A stretch of 64,000 bases of DNA, taken from the NCBI GenBank assembly GCA_963754305.1, contig CAVWFR010000024.1, positions 62,001 through 126,000 on the forward strand, written 5' to 3'. Position 1 is the stretch's first letter, and every line of letters starts with the position of its first letter. Positions 50,732 through 58,917 of the stretch are shown here, in pieces. The notes below the pieces were generated by a model, which was not told where the DNA came from, ran no database searches, and worked only from the letters and a program-made list of their open reading frames with translations. The stretch comes from DATEDA01 sp963754305. GTDB lineage: Bacteria > Pseudomonadota > Gammaproteobacteria > Burkholderiales > SG8-39. The translations under genes were made by a program, and so were the position numbers.

Positions 50732-53029
50732 TCAGTGATCGGTCATGGCCGCACGCAACCGCGCCTCCGCGTCGGGTGCCGGCGCGTCGTCGATCTCGAC
50801 CACCACCTGCGCGATGCGCCCGGTGAAGCGAAACGGCGCGCGGTAATCTCCGCTCACCGGCAGGCCGCTGTCGTAGCCGCAGCAGAGGCCCTCGCCCGAG
50901 GTTTCGATCACCGCCGGCACGGTATGCGGGATCCGGCCTTCGCCGATCAAACGCTCGCCGAGGTAGAGCGCGCCAACGCCCTCGTGCTCACCGGTGCGGG
51001 TAAATCGGAAGCGCAACTTCGACGGTCCTGCGGGCAGGTCCTCGGTCGAGCTGATGCGGTACTCCGCCAGCCCGAGATGGTTGTGCACGTAGTGCAGGCG
51101 CCGGTCCTTGACATAGAGCGAGTAGCCGGCAAACCAGCTGCCGTGCGCGAGCAGCACGCCCTCCGCGCCGGCCGCGGGAATCTCGACCTCGGCGGTGATG
51201 GTGTGCGAGCGGTTCTTGACGTTCACGGCGGTGTACTCGAACTGCGGCGCGCCGCCCGGGTAGTAGACGTGGCGGCTTCCTGCCTGCGCGGTGCCGGGTT
51301 TTCGCTCGCCCATGCGCAGCTGCATGCGCGAGTCGAGCGGCAGCACGTTGTACTTTTCCGCCTCGACCCACCAGCGCTCGATCAGCTCGGCGAGCTTCTC
51401 CGGGTGTTTCGCCGCCAGATCCTCGCACTCCGAGAAATCGCTGGCCACGTGATAGAGCTCCCACTTCTGCCGCGCGAGGATCTCCTCGGTCAGCGGCGCT
51501 CCTTGCGGCTGCTCGACCACGGCCTTCCAGCCGTCCGCCCACAGCGCCCGCGAGCCGATCATCTCGTAGTACTGGACCGCCTTCTTCGTCGGCGCGGCGC
51601 CGTCGCCGAAGGTGTGGGCGAAGCTCACCCCTTCGAGCGGGCGCTGGGCGACGCCGTTCAGGACCTCCGGCGCCTCGATTGCCAGTGCCTCGAGTAGCGT
51701 GGGTGCGATATCGACCACGTGCACGTACTGGCCGCGCACCTCGCCGCGCGCCGCGATCCCCCGCGGCCAATGCACGATCAGCGGATCGCTCATGCCGCCC
51801 TGATGCAGGTAACGCTTCCACCGCCTGAGCGGGGTGTTGCCTGCCCAGGCCCAGCCCCACGAATAATTGGGATAGGACCGGACGCTGCCCCATTCGACGA
51901 GGCGCGCGAGGTTCTGCTCGATCGTCGGCTCGACCCTGTTGGGGAACTGCAGCTCGTTGAACGAGCCGTGCTCGCCGCCCTCGGCGCTCGCGCCGTTGTC
52001 CGAAGCGAGCATGACGATCGTGTTGTCGAGCTCGCCCAGGCGCGCGAGAAAGTCGAGCACGCGCCCGATGTGGTGGTCGGTCTGTTCGAGAAAGCCGGCG
52101 AACACCTCCATCTGTCGCGCATAGAGCCTCCGGGCGTCGGCGGAGAGGGCGTCCCACGCCTTCACCCACTGCGGCCGCGGCGAGAGGAGAGTCCCCGCCG
52201 GTACGATGCCCATCTCGAGCTGGCGCGCGAAGACCTGCTCGCGCCAGCGGTCCCACCCGCCATCGAACTGCCCGCGATAGCGTTCGATCCACTCCGGCTC
52301 GACGTGGTGCGGGGCATGTCCGGCACCGAGGCAGTAGTACATGAAGAACGGCTTCTGCGGCGCCACCGTGCGGAGATCCGTCAGGAATTCGATAGCGCGG
52401 TCGGCCAGGTCGGCGTTGAGGTGGTAGCCGTCCTCCGGCGTCTTCGGCGGGTCGATGTAGTGGCTGTCGTGGACCAGCGTGGGCGACCACTGGTTGGTCT
52501 TGCCGCCGATGAAGCCGTAGTAGCGCTCGAACCCGCGCGAGAGCGGCCAGCGCGCTTTCGACGCTCCGGACGCGTACTCGGCTGCCAGCGTGAGGTGCCA
52601 CTTGCCGATGGCGAGCGTCGCGTAGCCCGCCGCCAGAAGCATCTCGGACAGGAACCCGTTCTCGCGCGGCACCATACCGTTGTAGCCCGGAAACCCGGTG
52701 GCCATTTCCTGGATGATGCCGACGCCGTTCGAATGATGGTTGCGCCCGGTGAGGAGGCACGCGCGCGTGGGCGAGCAGATCGCGGTGGTGTGAAAGTCGC
52801 GGTAGCGCAGACCCGCGGCGGCGAGCCGGTCGAAGGTCGGCGTGCGGATATCCGAGCCGAAGCAGCCGAGCTGCGCGAAGCCGACGTCGTCCAGCAGCAG
52901 GACGAGCACGTTGGGTGCGCCCGCACGCGCACGCGGCGGCATCGGCCAGGCGGCCACGGATTCGCCGGCGGTGCGGCCGATGGTGCCGGTGAAGGGCGTG
53001 CCTTCGGGATAGGTCTTGAGATCTTCCAA
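50732..53029 (-). CDS. Arylsulfatase (formylglycine-dependent type I sulfatase)
   Basis: A 765-residue enzyme releasing sulfate from sulfate esters. The active-site motif CSPTRACLLTGR has Cys85, to be converted to formylglycine. Metal aspartates are at 47-48 (LLLDDVGFAQLG), and AIGKWHL and MLASDNGASAEGG are further metal/substrate motifs. A C-terminal extension of about 200 residues carries a lectin-like or beta-sandwich region. No signal peptide is evident, consistent with cytosolic PAS-type sulfatases. Divergent from a small exported protein gene, 357 bases apart. Confidence 0.93.
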   Translation of the reverse strand: MEDLKTYPEGTPFTGTIGRTAGESVAAWPMPPRARAGAPNVLVLLLDDVGFAQLGCFGSDIRTPTFDRLAAAGLRYRDFHTTAICSPTRACLLTGRNHHSNGVGIIQEMATGFPGYNGMVPRENGFLSEMLLAAGYATLAIGKWHLTLAAEYASGASKARWPLSRGFERYYGFIGGKTNQWSPTLVHDSHYIDPPKTPEDGYHLNADLADRAIEFLTDLRTVAPQKPFFMYYCLGAGHAPHHVEPEWIERYRGQFDGGWDRWREQVFARQLEMGIVPAGTLLSPRPQWVKAWDALSADARRLYARQMEVFAGFLEQTDHHIGRVLDFLARLGELDNTIVMLASDNGASAEGGEHGSFNELQFPNRVEPTIEQNLARLVEWGSVRSYPNYSWGWAWAGNTPLRRWKRYLHQGGMSDPLIVHWPRGIAARGEVRGQYVHVVDIAPTLLEALAIEAPEVLNGVAQRPLEGVSFAHTFGDGAAPTKKAVQYYEMIGSRALWADGWKAVVEQPQGAPLTEEILARQKWELYHVASDFSECEDLAAKHPEKLAELIERWWVEAEKYNVLPLDSRMQLRMGERKPGTAQAGSRHVYYPGGAPQFEYTAVNVKNRSHTITAEVEIPAAGAEGVLLAHGSWFAGYSLYVKDRRLHYVHNHLGLAEYRISSTEDLPAGPSKLRFRFTRTGEHEGVGALYLGERLIGEGRIPHTVPAVIETSGEGLCCGYDSGLPVSGDYRAPFRFTGRIAQVVVEIDDAPAPDAEARLRAAMTDH

Positions 53030-53386
53030 GGGCGCTCCCAGGACGAGGCAATCCCCGCCTTGCCTGGGATATTAGAGCAATGCGGCAGCCGCTCGAGACG
53101 CTCGGGCCGAGCGACACGCGCGATGGCGCGCAGGACGCCGATCCGATCAGCGCCCGCGTGCGGGGGTTGCGCGGCTAAGCCGTTCGGCCTAGGGCCGCTC
53201 ACCTCGGGCGGTCGCTTGAGCGCGGGTTCCCCGTTGCGACAACCCGTTATCCGATTCCCGTCACCGACGCCAACGCCAACGCCGCTCACCATCCGATCTT
53301 CCGATCCGTCAGCCATCCGTCGGTTGCAGTGCTGCAATCTCGGCGCAGTCCCGGATCTGCGGGGACGACAAATTCAGGAGGTCACC
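53030..53386. other. Intergenic region between divergent genes, no gene seen
   Basis: This 357-base gap separates the arylsulfatase start from the small exported protein. It must hold both promoters. Short iterations occur (GCCAACGCCAACGCC near 53269-53283 and repeated CCGATC/CCATCCG words near 53289-53318), but I find no coding frame, hairpin terminator or convincing -35/-10 pair. Confidence 0.6.
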
Positions 53387-53647
53387 ATGAATCAAGCGAC
53401 AGATGGCACGCATCTTTGGCGCCCGAGACCTCGGGCTATGACGCTGACCACGGGTGCCGCGGTCCTGGCGGCGACGATCGCGATCACCGCTCTCACCAGC
53501 GGCCCCGCGGCAAAGGACGCGGTTGCGATCGCGCAATCGAGAACCGCGAGCGAAGCGCCCAGGACGGTCAATGGGCCGACCGGGTACTTCCCCGACCAGT
53601 TCGTCAACCGCGCGTCCGAAATCACCGCGCACATCGAGGCGTTTTGA
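53387..53647 (+). CDS. Small exported or membrane protein, unknown
   Basis: An 86-residue protein that I do not recognise. After a basic N-terminal 17 residues (MNQATDGTHLWRPRPRAM) comes one hydrophobic segment (TLTTGAAVLAATIAITAL), then a polar tail ending GYFPDQFVNRASEITAHIEAF. This fits a type II membrane protein or a long signal peptide followed by a secreted peptide of about 45 residues. A perfect AGGAGG lies six bases before the ATG, strongly supporting translation. The next bases are gene debris. Confidence 0.7.
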   Translation: MNQATDGTHLWRPRPRAMTLTTGAAVLAATIAITALTSGPAAKDAVAIAQSRTASEAPRTVNGPTGYFPDQFVNRASEITAHIEAF

Positions 53648-53703
53648 GCGGGCACACGTCGGAAGCCTGCTGCCCGTGATGGGGAGCGCGCTGGCGGTGA
53701 CGC

Positions 53704-53868
53704 TAAGGCCGCAGCCTCATCCGCGGCGAGCTCGGCGGTGGACGGCTGGTCGAGGCCGGCGGTCGCGACTGGCAGCTTCCAGTGGAGATCCGGCTGTTCC
53801 GGCGGCGTGACGCGGAAGCGGCAGCCGCAGAGGCATTCTGGCGGGTGATCGAAGATCGCCAGCGCTAA
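53704..53868 (+). pseudogene. Coding fragment without a start
   Basis: Immediately after an in-frame TAA at 53704, the frame reads SLIRGELGGGRLVEAGGRDW, then LPVEIRLFRRRDAEAAAAEA and FWRVIEDRQR, with a stop at 53868. The composition is protein-like and unlike the flanks, but there is no initiation codon at the head. It looks like the end of a lost gene; family not recognised. Confidence 0.5.
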
Positions 53869-53909
53869 CGCAGGCGACTCGCTACGGCCCGCCCGGCAAA
53901 TTCTGGCTT

Positions 53910-54704
53910 GTGCCCGAAATGCGCAAACGCAGCGTTGCGGCCCACCGAGGCGGGTCGATCACCGGCGCGCGCTCCGAGCTGGGCCGCCTCCTCGCGCAGC
54001 AACCCGCGACCCGTAACGTCCACATAAACGTCGCCGGACAGCAGGCGAACACGCTGCTGCACGACGGGCATGCGTGGCAGGGATTTTCGCGCACGGCACT
54101 CGCCGGCGTTCGCCGCGCATTGCGCACCGAGGCGAGCATGCTCGTGCATGCGAGCTTCGCGTTCGTGCTCGGCCAACCCGAGAAGGATCCCCTGCGCTCG
54201 ATCGCCGAGACGATTCTCGAGTGCGAGCACCTTGCCCTGTCAGGGGCGATACCCGCGTGCGTGGTGCGCCTCGGTTACCTGTACGGCCCGGCGAGCAGCG
54301 ATCTCCTGGCCTACCGGAAAGCGCTCCGCCTCGGCCGGCCGTATTGGGCGGGCCCGCGCGAGGCACGGCAATACCACCTGCACCAGCACGATGCCGTCGG
54401 CGCTCTGCTCGCAGCCGCGAAGCCGCGCAACGCCGGGAGGATTCTGTATGCGACCGACGGGAAGCCCGTTTCGTTCATGCGACTCATGGACGACTTTGCG
54501 CGGAAGATCGGCCGGCGGTACCTGCTGCATGTGCCGGTCATCGCAAAACCTTTGATCAAGGTGGTCGTGCGAGAGGAGCACATGCAGCAGGCTGCGCTCG
54601 CCATGCCCGCGCGCGCGCCCTCCCCGTCGGTGCCGGGATGGAAACCGGTGTTTTCCGACTACCGCAAGGGCCTCGATCAGATCATCGAGGCCTGGGGCGG
54701 GTGA
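53910..54704 (+). CDS. Truncated NAD-dependent epimerase/dehydratase family protein
   Basis: A frame of up to 264 residues. The C-terminal two thirds match extended short-chain dehydrogenases (VHASFAFVLGQPEKD, AIPACVVRLGYLYGPAS, YHLHQHDAVGALLAAAKP, YATDGKPVSFMRLMDDFARK). The N-terminal Rossmann glycine motif is missing, and the YxxxK catalytic pair is absent where expected (SIAETILECEHLAL). The gene has therefore probably lost its 5' part and may be non-functional; the ATG at 53910 is only the first available. If made, it might serve as a non-catalytic binding protein. Confidence 0.55.
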   Translation: MPEMRKRSVAAHRGGSITGARSELGRLLAQQPATRNVHINVAGQQANTLLHDGHAWQGFSRTALAGVRRALRTEASMLVHASFAFVLGQPEKDPLRSIAETILECEHLALSGAIPACVVRLGYLYGPASSDLLAYRKALRLGRPYWAGPREARQYHLHQHDAVGALLAAAKPRNAGRILYATDGKPVSFMRLMDDFARKIGRRYLLHVPVIAKPLIKVVVREEHMQQAALAMPARAPSPSVPGWKPVFSDYRKGLDQIIEAWGG

Positions 54705-54731
54705 GCACTCGTCGCTGCTACGCCATCCGTA

Positions 54732-54780
54732 TCACTCGATCTTGATGTTGGCCGCCCGAATCGCGCCGTCCCACGGTGTC
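54732..54780 (-). pseudogene. C-terminal remnant of a Bug-family gene
   Basis: On the minus strand the codons read WDGAIRAANIKIE followed by TGA (54732-54734). Bug proteins commonly end in this way; the intact neighbour at 49748 ends IVKEANIKFE. Only about 15 residues remain, so the call rests on this short tail and its stop. Confidence 0.55.
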
Positions 54781-54789
54781 GTCGGGGCG

Positions 54790-55050
54790 TCATCGATCCT
54801 TGCCGTGGTGACGGTCCGGCATTCGACACTCGAAGTTCGCCGCGTCGTCGATGCTGCCGCTTCCGATATATCGCGCAACCCTCGGGTACGAGCAGAGCGG
54901 GCGCGTGCGCTCGACGCCCTCAGCGGGTGCGTTGTTCACGTACTTGGTGGCAATGATTTTCCGCGGCGCATCGCCTTTCTCGACCCAGCTCTCGAGTGCA
55001 CTCAGCGCGTCGAAGCTGTTGGGCCCGGGGCCGCGCGAGCCCGGTGAAAA
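54790..55050 (-). pseudogene. C-terminal remnant of a tannase/feruloyl esterase family gene
   Basis: The minus strand encodes GPGPNSFDALSALESWVEKG, APRKIIATKY, then RTRPLCSYPRVARYIGSGSI and DDAANFEC before a short tail and stop at 54790. These are the last about 80 residues of tannase-family esterases, which end RTRPLCPYPxxAxYxGxGSxDDAANFxC. The catalytic serine domain upstream is absent. No promoter or start is present. Confidence 0.8.
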
Positions 55051-55208
55051 AGAAAGGCGATTTCGAAGCAAAGACAGCGAAAATCCGAAAGTCGCGGGAC
55101 CTCTCTCGACCTTGGGGCGAGCCGCGCCCGCGTGGAACGCAACGACTGGGCTAGTATCGGATCAGGCACTTCGCCGCCGGCGTAGCCAACACCGAGAGGG
55201 AGGAGACG

Positions 55209-56780
55209 ATGAAGACGAACGTGGTCCTGGCATCGGTGGCGATCCTGCTCGCCGGTCCACCATCTCAGGCGGACGATCGCGCGTTCACCAGCGTCTTCCG
55301 CGTCTACAAGGCGACCGACGACGGGTCTCCCGGCACGCTGCGCTGGGCGATCCTGCAGGCAAATCAGAGTCCCGGGCTGGACAAGATCGTGATCGAGTCG
55401 CGCGGCCGCGCCCCCCTCGTCATCAAGCCGAGCTCGTTGCTGCCGACGCTCCAGGGTCCGCTCGTGATCGAAGGCGATCGAGACTGGCGGCGGGGATCGA
55501 GGCACGAGCGGCATCGCGAGCACGGCCCCGAGGTCGCGATCGACGGATCGAGTTTCATCGACACCAGCACGATCCAGTCGTGTCCGGGCGAGAACCCTGC
55601 ACAGTTCGGACCCAATGTGCGCACGGTCCAGAAACCGGGGCTCGCCATCGTCGACACCGAGGGCGTGGAAATCTCGGGGCTCGAGGTCCGCAATTTCTGC
55701 ATTGGAATCCTGGTCTGGCGCAGCAAGAACAACTTCATCCACCACAACCGGCTGTTCAACAACATCGGCGGCGCCGGCGTGATGTTCACCGGCGACGACG
55801 GGGCGGGCGGTGCGACGGCGGGCTTGACCGTGAACAACGTCGCCGCCCATAACGAGTTCGTCGACAACGGCGACGGTCTCGAACTGACCCGGGGCTCGGA
55901 TCAGAACCTGGTCGCCTACAACACCTTCACGATGACTGCGAGCGGACTCACGCCTTCTCAGGGTATCGAGACGATCAACAGCAGCGAGAACCGCATCGTC
56001 CGCAACAAGTTCTCCAACTTCTCGGACGGGATTCAGATGAATGGCGGCAATCGCAACTACATCGCATACAACGAGCTCACGGGAGGTTCCAACGGCATCA
56101 CGCTTTCCGGCGACGGGCACGTCGTGGAGCGCAACGTCATTCACGGCAATCGTCTCGGCATCGGGCCGAGCGCCGGGAATCACACGCTCACCGAGAACTC
56201 GATCTTCGGGAACGGGCAGGACATCTTCCTCTGCAACGCCGGCGGCACGGGCGGCACCCCGCCGGCCTGCGACCCCGCCTATCCGCAGCTCGGCATCGAC
56301 CTTGCCCGGGATGGTGTGACGCCGAACGATCTCGCCGTGAGCTGCGCCGATGGATTCCCGGACTGCGACACTGGCCCGAACGGGCGGCAGAACTTCCCGG
56401 TGCTCGCGCCGCCGCCCGCGGTGGGATCGGGCCCGCTCATCCTGAAAGGAGCCCTCGCCTCGCGGCCGAACCAGGTCTACTTGATCGAGCTCTTCGCCAA
56501 CCGCAACCCCGGCGTCGTGGACGGATACGGTGAGGGTGAGCTGTTCGTCGGTGCGGCAAGAATCGTCACGGATGCCACAGGAAGCGCGACCTTCAGTCTG
56601 GCCCTGGATCCGGCGGACGTCCGCGACCGGCTAGGGCGAAGAGCGCCTGGCAAGGCCCGCGTTCACGGCGCCAGTGCGGCGGCCTATTTCACCGCCACCG
56701 CAACCGAGCTGGCCACGGGCGCTACGTCCGAGTTCAGTCAGGCGGTCCAGGCGCCGTTGCCGGCAGGAAAGGCGAGATAA
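55209..56780 (+). CDS. Secreted right-handed parallel beta-helix protein
   Basis: A 523-residue exported protein. Residues 1-21 are a signal peptide (MKTNVVLASVAILLAGPPSQA). The start of the mature part, DGSPGTLRWAILQANQSPGLDKIVIE, is the usual cap of polymorphic beta-helix proteins (read as DGSPGTLRWAILQAN). From about 150 to 340 it contains repeated turns with N-x-I/F patterns (NNFIHHNRLFNN, NEFVDNGDGLELT, NRIVRNKFSNFSDGIQM, NYIAYNELTGGSNGITL), characteristic of NosD/pectate-lyase-like helices. The C-terminal part (about 400-515) is a separate beta domain. A polysaccharide-binding or lyase role is possible but unproven. A GAGGGAGGAG site precedes the ATG. Confidence 0.85.
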   Translation: MKTNVVLASVAILLAGPPSQADDRAFTSVFRVYKATDDGSPGTLRWAILQANQSPGLDKIVIESRGRAPLVIKPSSLLPTLQGPLVIEGDRDWRRGSRHERHREHGPEVAIDGSSFIDTSTIQSCPGENPAQFGPNVRTVQKPGLAIVDTEGVEISGLEVRNFCIGILVWRSKNNFIHHNRLFNNIGGAGVMFTGDDGAGGATAGLTVNNVAAHNEFVDNGDGLELTRGSDQNLVAYNTFTMTASGLTPSQGIETINSSENRIVRNKFSNFSDGIQMNGGNRNYIAYNELTGGSNGITLSGDGHVVERNVIHGNRLGIGPSAGNHTLTENSIFGNGQDIFLCNAGGTGGTPPACDPAYPQLGIDLARDGVTPNDLAVSCADGFPDCDTGPNGRQNFPVLAPPPAVGSGPLILKGALASRPNQVYLIELFANRNPGVVDGYGEGELFVGAARIVTDATGSATFSLALDPADVRDRLGRRAPGKARVHGASAAAYFTATATELATGATSEFSQAVQAPLPAGKAR

Positions 56781-56795
56781 CGCCCGGTCCTTCAT

Positions 56796-56901
56796 ACCCT
56801 TGGCGGTGTCGGCGAGCCCCGTGTGCCGCCGATCGCGCCTGCGCTGTGCAACGCCGCCTTCGCCGCAACCGTAAAGCGCATCCGGCAGTCGCCGGTCACG
56901 G
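56796..56901 (+). pseudogene. C-terminal remnant of a xanthine dehydrogenase-family molybdopterin subunit
   Basis: The plus strand reads TLGGVGEPRVPPIAPALCNA followed by AFAATVKRIRQSPVT. Large subunits of the xanthine dehydrogenase/isoquinoline oxidoreductase family end GVGEPGxPPxAPAxxNAxFxATGKRIRxLP, and the Glu in GVGEP is the catalytic base. Only this last 35-residue stretch survives. The following bases up to 57061 contain no gene I can support. Confidence 0.75.
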
Positions 56902-57061
56902 ACCACGACCGAGCCGAGGCGCATGCCGATGGGTTCGGGATTGATGTTGACCGGCCCCATGCTGCGCCGAGGCCGGCACGCCTGAGGGCGTTTGCTCGAG
57001 ACGGGGCCGATGTGCGCAGCGCACGGCAGTCACCCCCACGTCCCCAAACTCTCCGTATCGA

Positions 57062-57733
57062 TTACTCGGGCTGGAACTGAAGCTGGTAGAGGCCGCTCGC
57101 CACGTCGATCGCGCCGGCATCGACCAGCATCGCTGTCGGGAGCAGCTGCGAGCAGGCTTCTTCCAGCGCCTCGCGCTCGCCGCCGCCTTCGACCATCACG
57201 ACCCAGCTGGGCGTAAGGGCCTTGGTGGGGCGGCTTTTCTTCTCCGCCGTCTGCACCGAGCTCGCCTCCCGGTCGCCGAGGCAGAGGTGGGCGCCGACGA
57301 TCCGGGGCCGCTCCGCCAGGAGACGCAGCTTCGCCTCGACGAGGGTTCGATGTGCCTCCTCCTTTCCCGTCATCACGTCGTAGCGCCAGCTCATCATCAG
57401 CCCGCCCTGGCCCGTGCCGAGCGACAGCACAACGCGGCAAAGCGAGCGCACGTTCCCATGCAGGTGAGGGGCGACGCGGCGCGTCCAGGGCGTGGGATTG
57501 TCGAGCCGCGCCGTGTAACCGGATCCCGTGAGCACCTCGAGCGATTCCGCCTCGTAGAGCGTGCAGAACTCCGGGTCACCGTTCAGCGCGACGTAACGCC
57601 GTCCACGCAGAAAGCCGGGAATGCCGACTCTTTCGGCCATGTGCTCGCGGTTGTGCCACTCGAAATAGTCCGCACGCGCCTCGGGCGGCACGTTATGCCA
57701 GATGGTCACCGCAGCTTTACCTAGCAGACTCAT
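57062..57733 (-). CDS. Hypothetical protein, dimeric alpha-beta barrel-like
   Basis: A 223-residue soluble protein. The N-terminal half (VTIWHNVPPEARADYFEWHNREHMAERVGIPGF, seen as EWHNREHMAERVGIPGFLRG) has the pattern of EthD/ABM-like ferredoxin folds, in which a WHNxEH motif is typical. The second half may be a repeat of the fold. No catalytic assignment is possible. It lies 45 bases downstream of a Bug gene in the same direction, within a cluster of acyl-CoA and carboxylate genes, so it could belong to an aromatic or organic-acid degradation pathway. Confidence 0.65.
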   Translation of the reverse strand: MSLLGKAAVTIWHNVPPEARADYFEWHNREHMAERVGIPGFLRGRRYVALNGDPEFCTLYEAESLEVLTGSGYTARLDNPTPWTRRVAPHLHGNVRSLCRVVLSLGTGQGGLMMSWRYDVMTGKEEAHRTLVEAKLRLLAERPRIVGAHLCLGDREASSVQTAEKKSRPTKALTPSWVVMVEGGGEREALEEACSQLLPTAMLVDAGAIDVASGLYQLQFQPE

Positions 57734-57778
57734 GTCCCGTCCTCTCGTCAGTCCCGGGTTATCTCGATAGGAAGTGCC

Positions 57779-58723
57779 TTACTCCATCGGGATCTTGGCG
57801 CGCACAGCGACGTCCTTCACCGTCGCCATTTGGCTGCGCACCAGCGCCGCGAATGCCTCCGGTGTGGTCGAGACCGGCTCGGCGCCAAGCGCCGTAAAAC
57901 GTGCGGCGACATCCGGCATCATCACGATCTTGTTGAGCTCGGCGTGCAAGCGCCGCACCACCGCGGCCGGTGTCCCGGCTGGGGCGAAGATGCCGTACCA
58001 GACGGTGACTGCGTACTGGGGTACGCCCGCCTCCGCCACGGTCGGCACGCCCGGCATCATCGACGTCCGCTCGGGCGTGGTCACTGCGAGCGCGCGAAGC
58101 TTGCCGGAAGCTACGTGCGGGGCGACGGTCGCCGAGTCGGTGATGGTGAGGTCGGATTCGCCGGTCACCACCGCGAGCGTCGCCGGGTTGCTGCCCTTGT
58201 ACGGGACGAAGGTGAATTGCACGTTGGTTTCCAGCCGGAACTGCTCGCCGAGGATGCGGTTGGTCAGCCCGCCTTGCGCGAAGTTCAGCTTGCCGGGCTC
58301 GCGCCGCGCGAGCTCGACCAGCTCGCCGACGTTCTTCGCCGGCACCTTGGGGTTGACGACGACGACGAAGGGCAGCGACAAGAGCTGGGCGACCGGTTCC
58401 ATCGCACTGGGGTCGTAGGGGAGGTTCTTCGTCACCGCGGGATGCACGGTGAAGCCGAGGGTGTCGATGAGCAGCGTGTACCCGTCGGGCGTCGACTTCG
58501 CCACGAACTCGTTGGCGATCTGGCCGTTGGCGCCCGTGCGGTTCTCGACGATCACCGATTGCTTGTAGCTTTCGCTCAGCTTCGGGGCGATCACGCGCGC
58601 GACGATGTCCAGGCCGCCGCCGGGGGAGAACGGCGAGACGATGCGGGTAAGGCGTTCGGGGTACTGCGCCGGCACCGCAGCCGGTGCAGCGATCAGCAGA
58701 CCAAGCAGCAGCTTCTTGAGCAC
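57779..58723 (-). CDS. Bug family tripartite tricarboxylate transporter substrate-binding protein
   Basis: A 314-residue periplasmic receptor. GTG at 58723 is preferred since a GGAGG site lies just upstream and it gives a compact signal peptide (LKKLLLGLLIAAPAAVPAQ). YPERLTRIVSPFSPGGGLDI is the first strand, NRTGANGQIANEFVAKSTPD the second motif, and GVPTVAEAGVPQY the third. The ligand is unknown. It follows the acyl-CoA dehydrogenase gene by 194 bases and precedes a hypothetical gene by 45, suggesting a catabolic unit. Confidence 0.92.
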   Translation of the reverse strand: MLKKLLLGLLIAAPAAVPAQYPERLTRIVSPFSPGGGLDIVARVIAPKLSESYKQSVIVENRTGANGQIANEFVAKSTPDGYTLLIDTLGFTVHPAVTKNLPYDPSAMEPVAQLLSLPFVVVVNPKVPAKNVGELVELARREPGKLNFAQGGLTNRILGEQFRLETNVQFTFVPYKGSNPATLAVVTGESDLTITDSATVAPHVASGKLRALAVTTPERTSMMPGVPTVAEAGVPQYAVTVWYGIFAPAGTPAAVVRRLHAELNKIVMMPDVAARFTALGAEPVSTTPEAFAALVRSQMATVKDVAVRAKIPME

Positions 58724-58917
58724 TCCGATTCCTCCGCGAGAACGAGATGGAAGACTGGGCCGACGCATTGTTCAGCCGCCGAGGATAGTGTAGGCGGGCG
58801 GCAATCGGGACACTCGTTCGCCCGAGTCACCTTCGCTTTCTGCCGCGGGCACTGCAACATCCTGCCGCTGCCCAAGCCGACCATCGCGCGGGGCTCTTCG
58901 GGTACCCGCTTCGTGCA

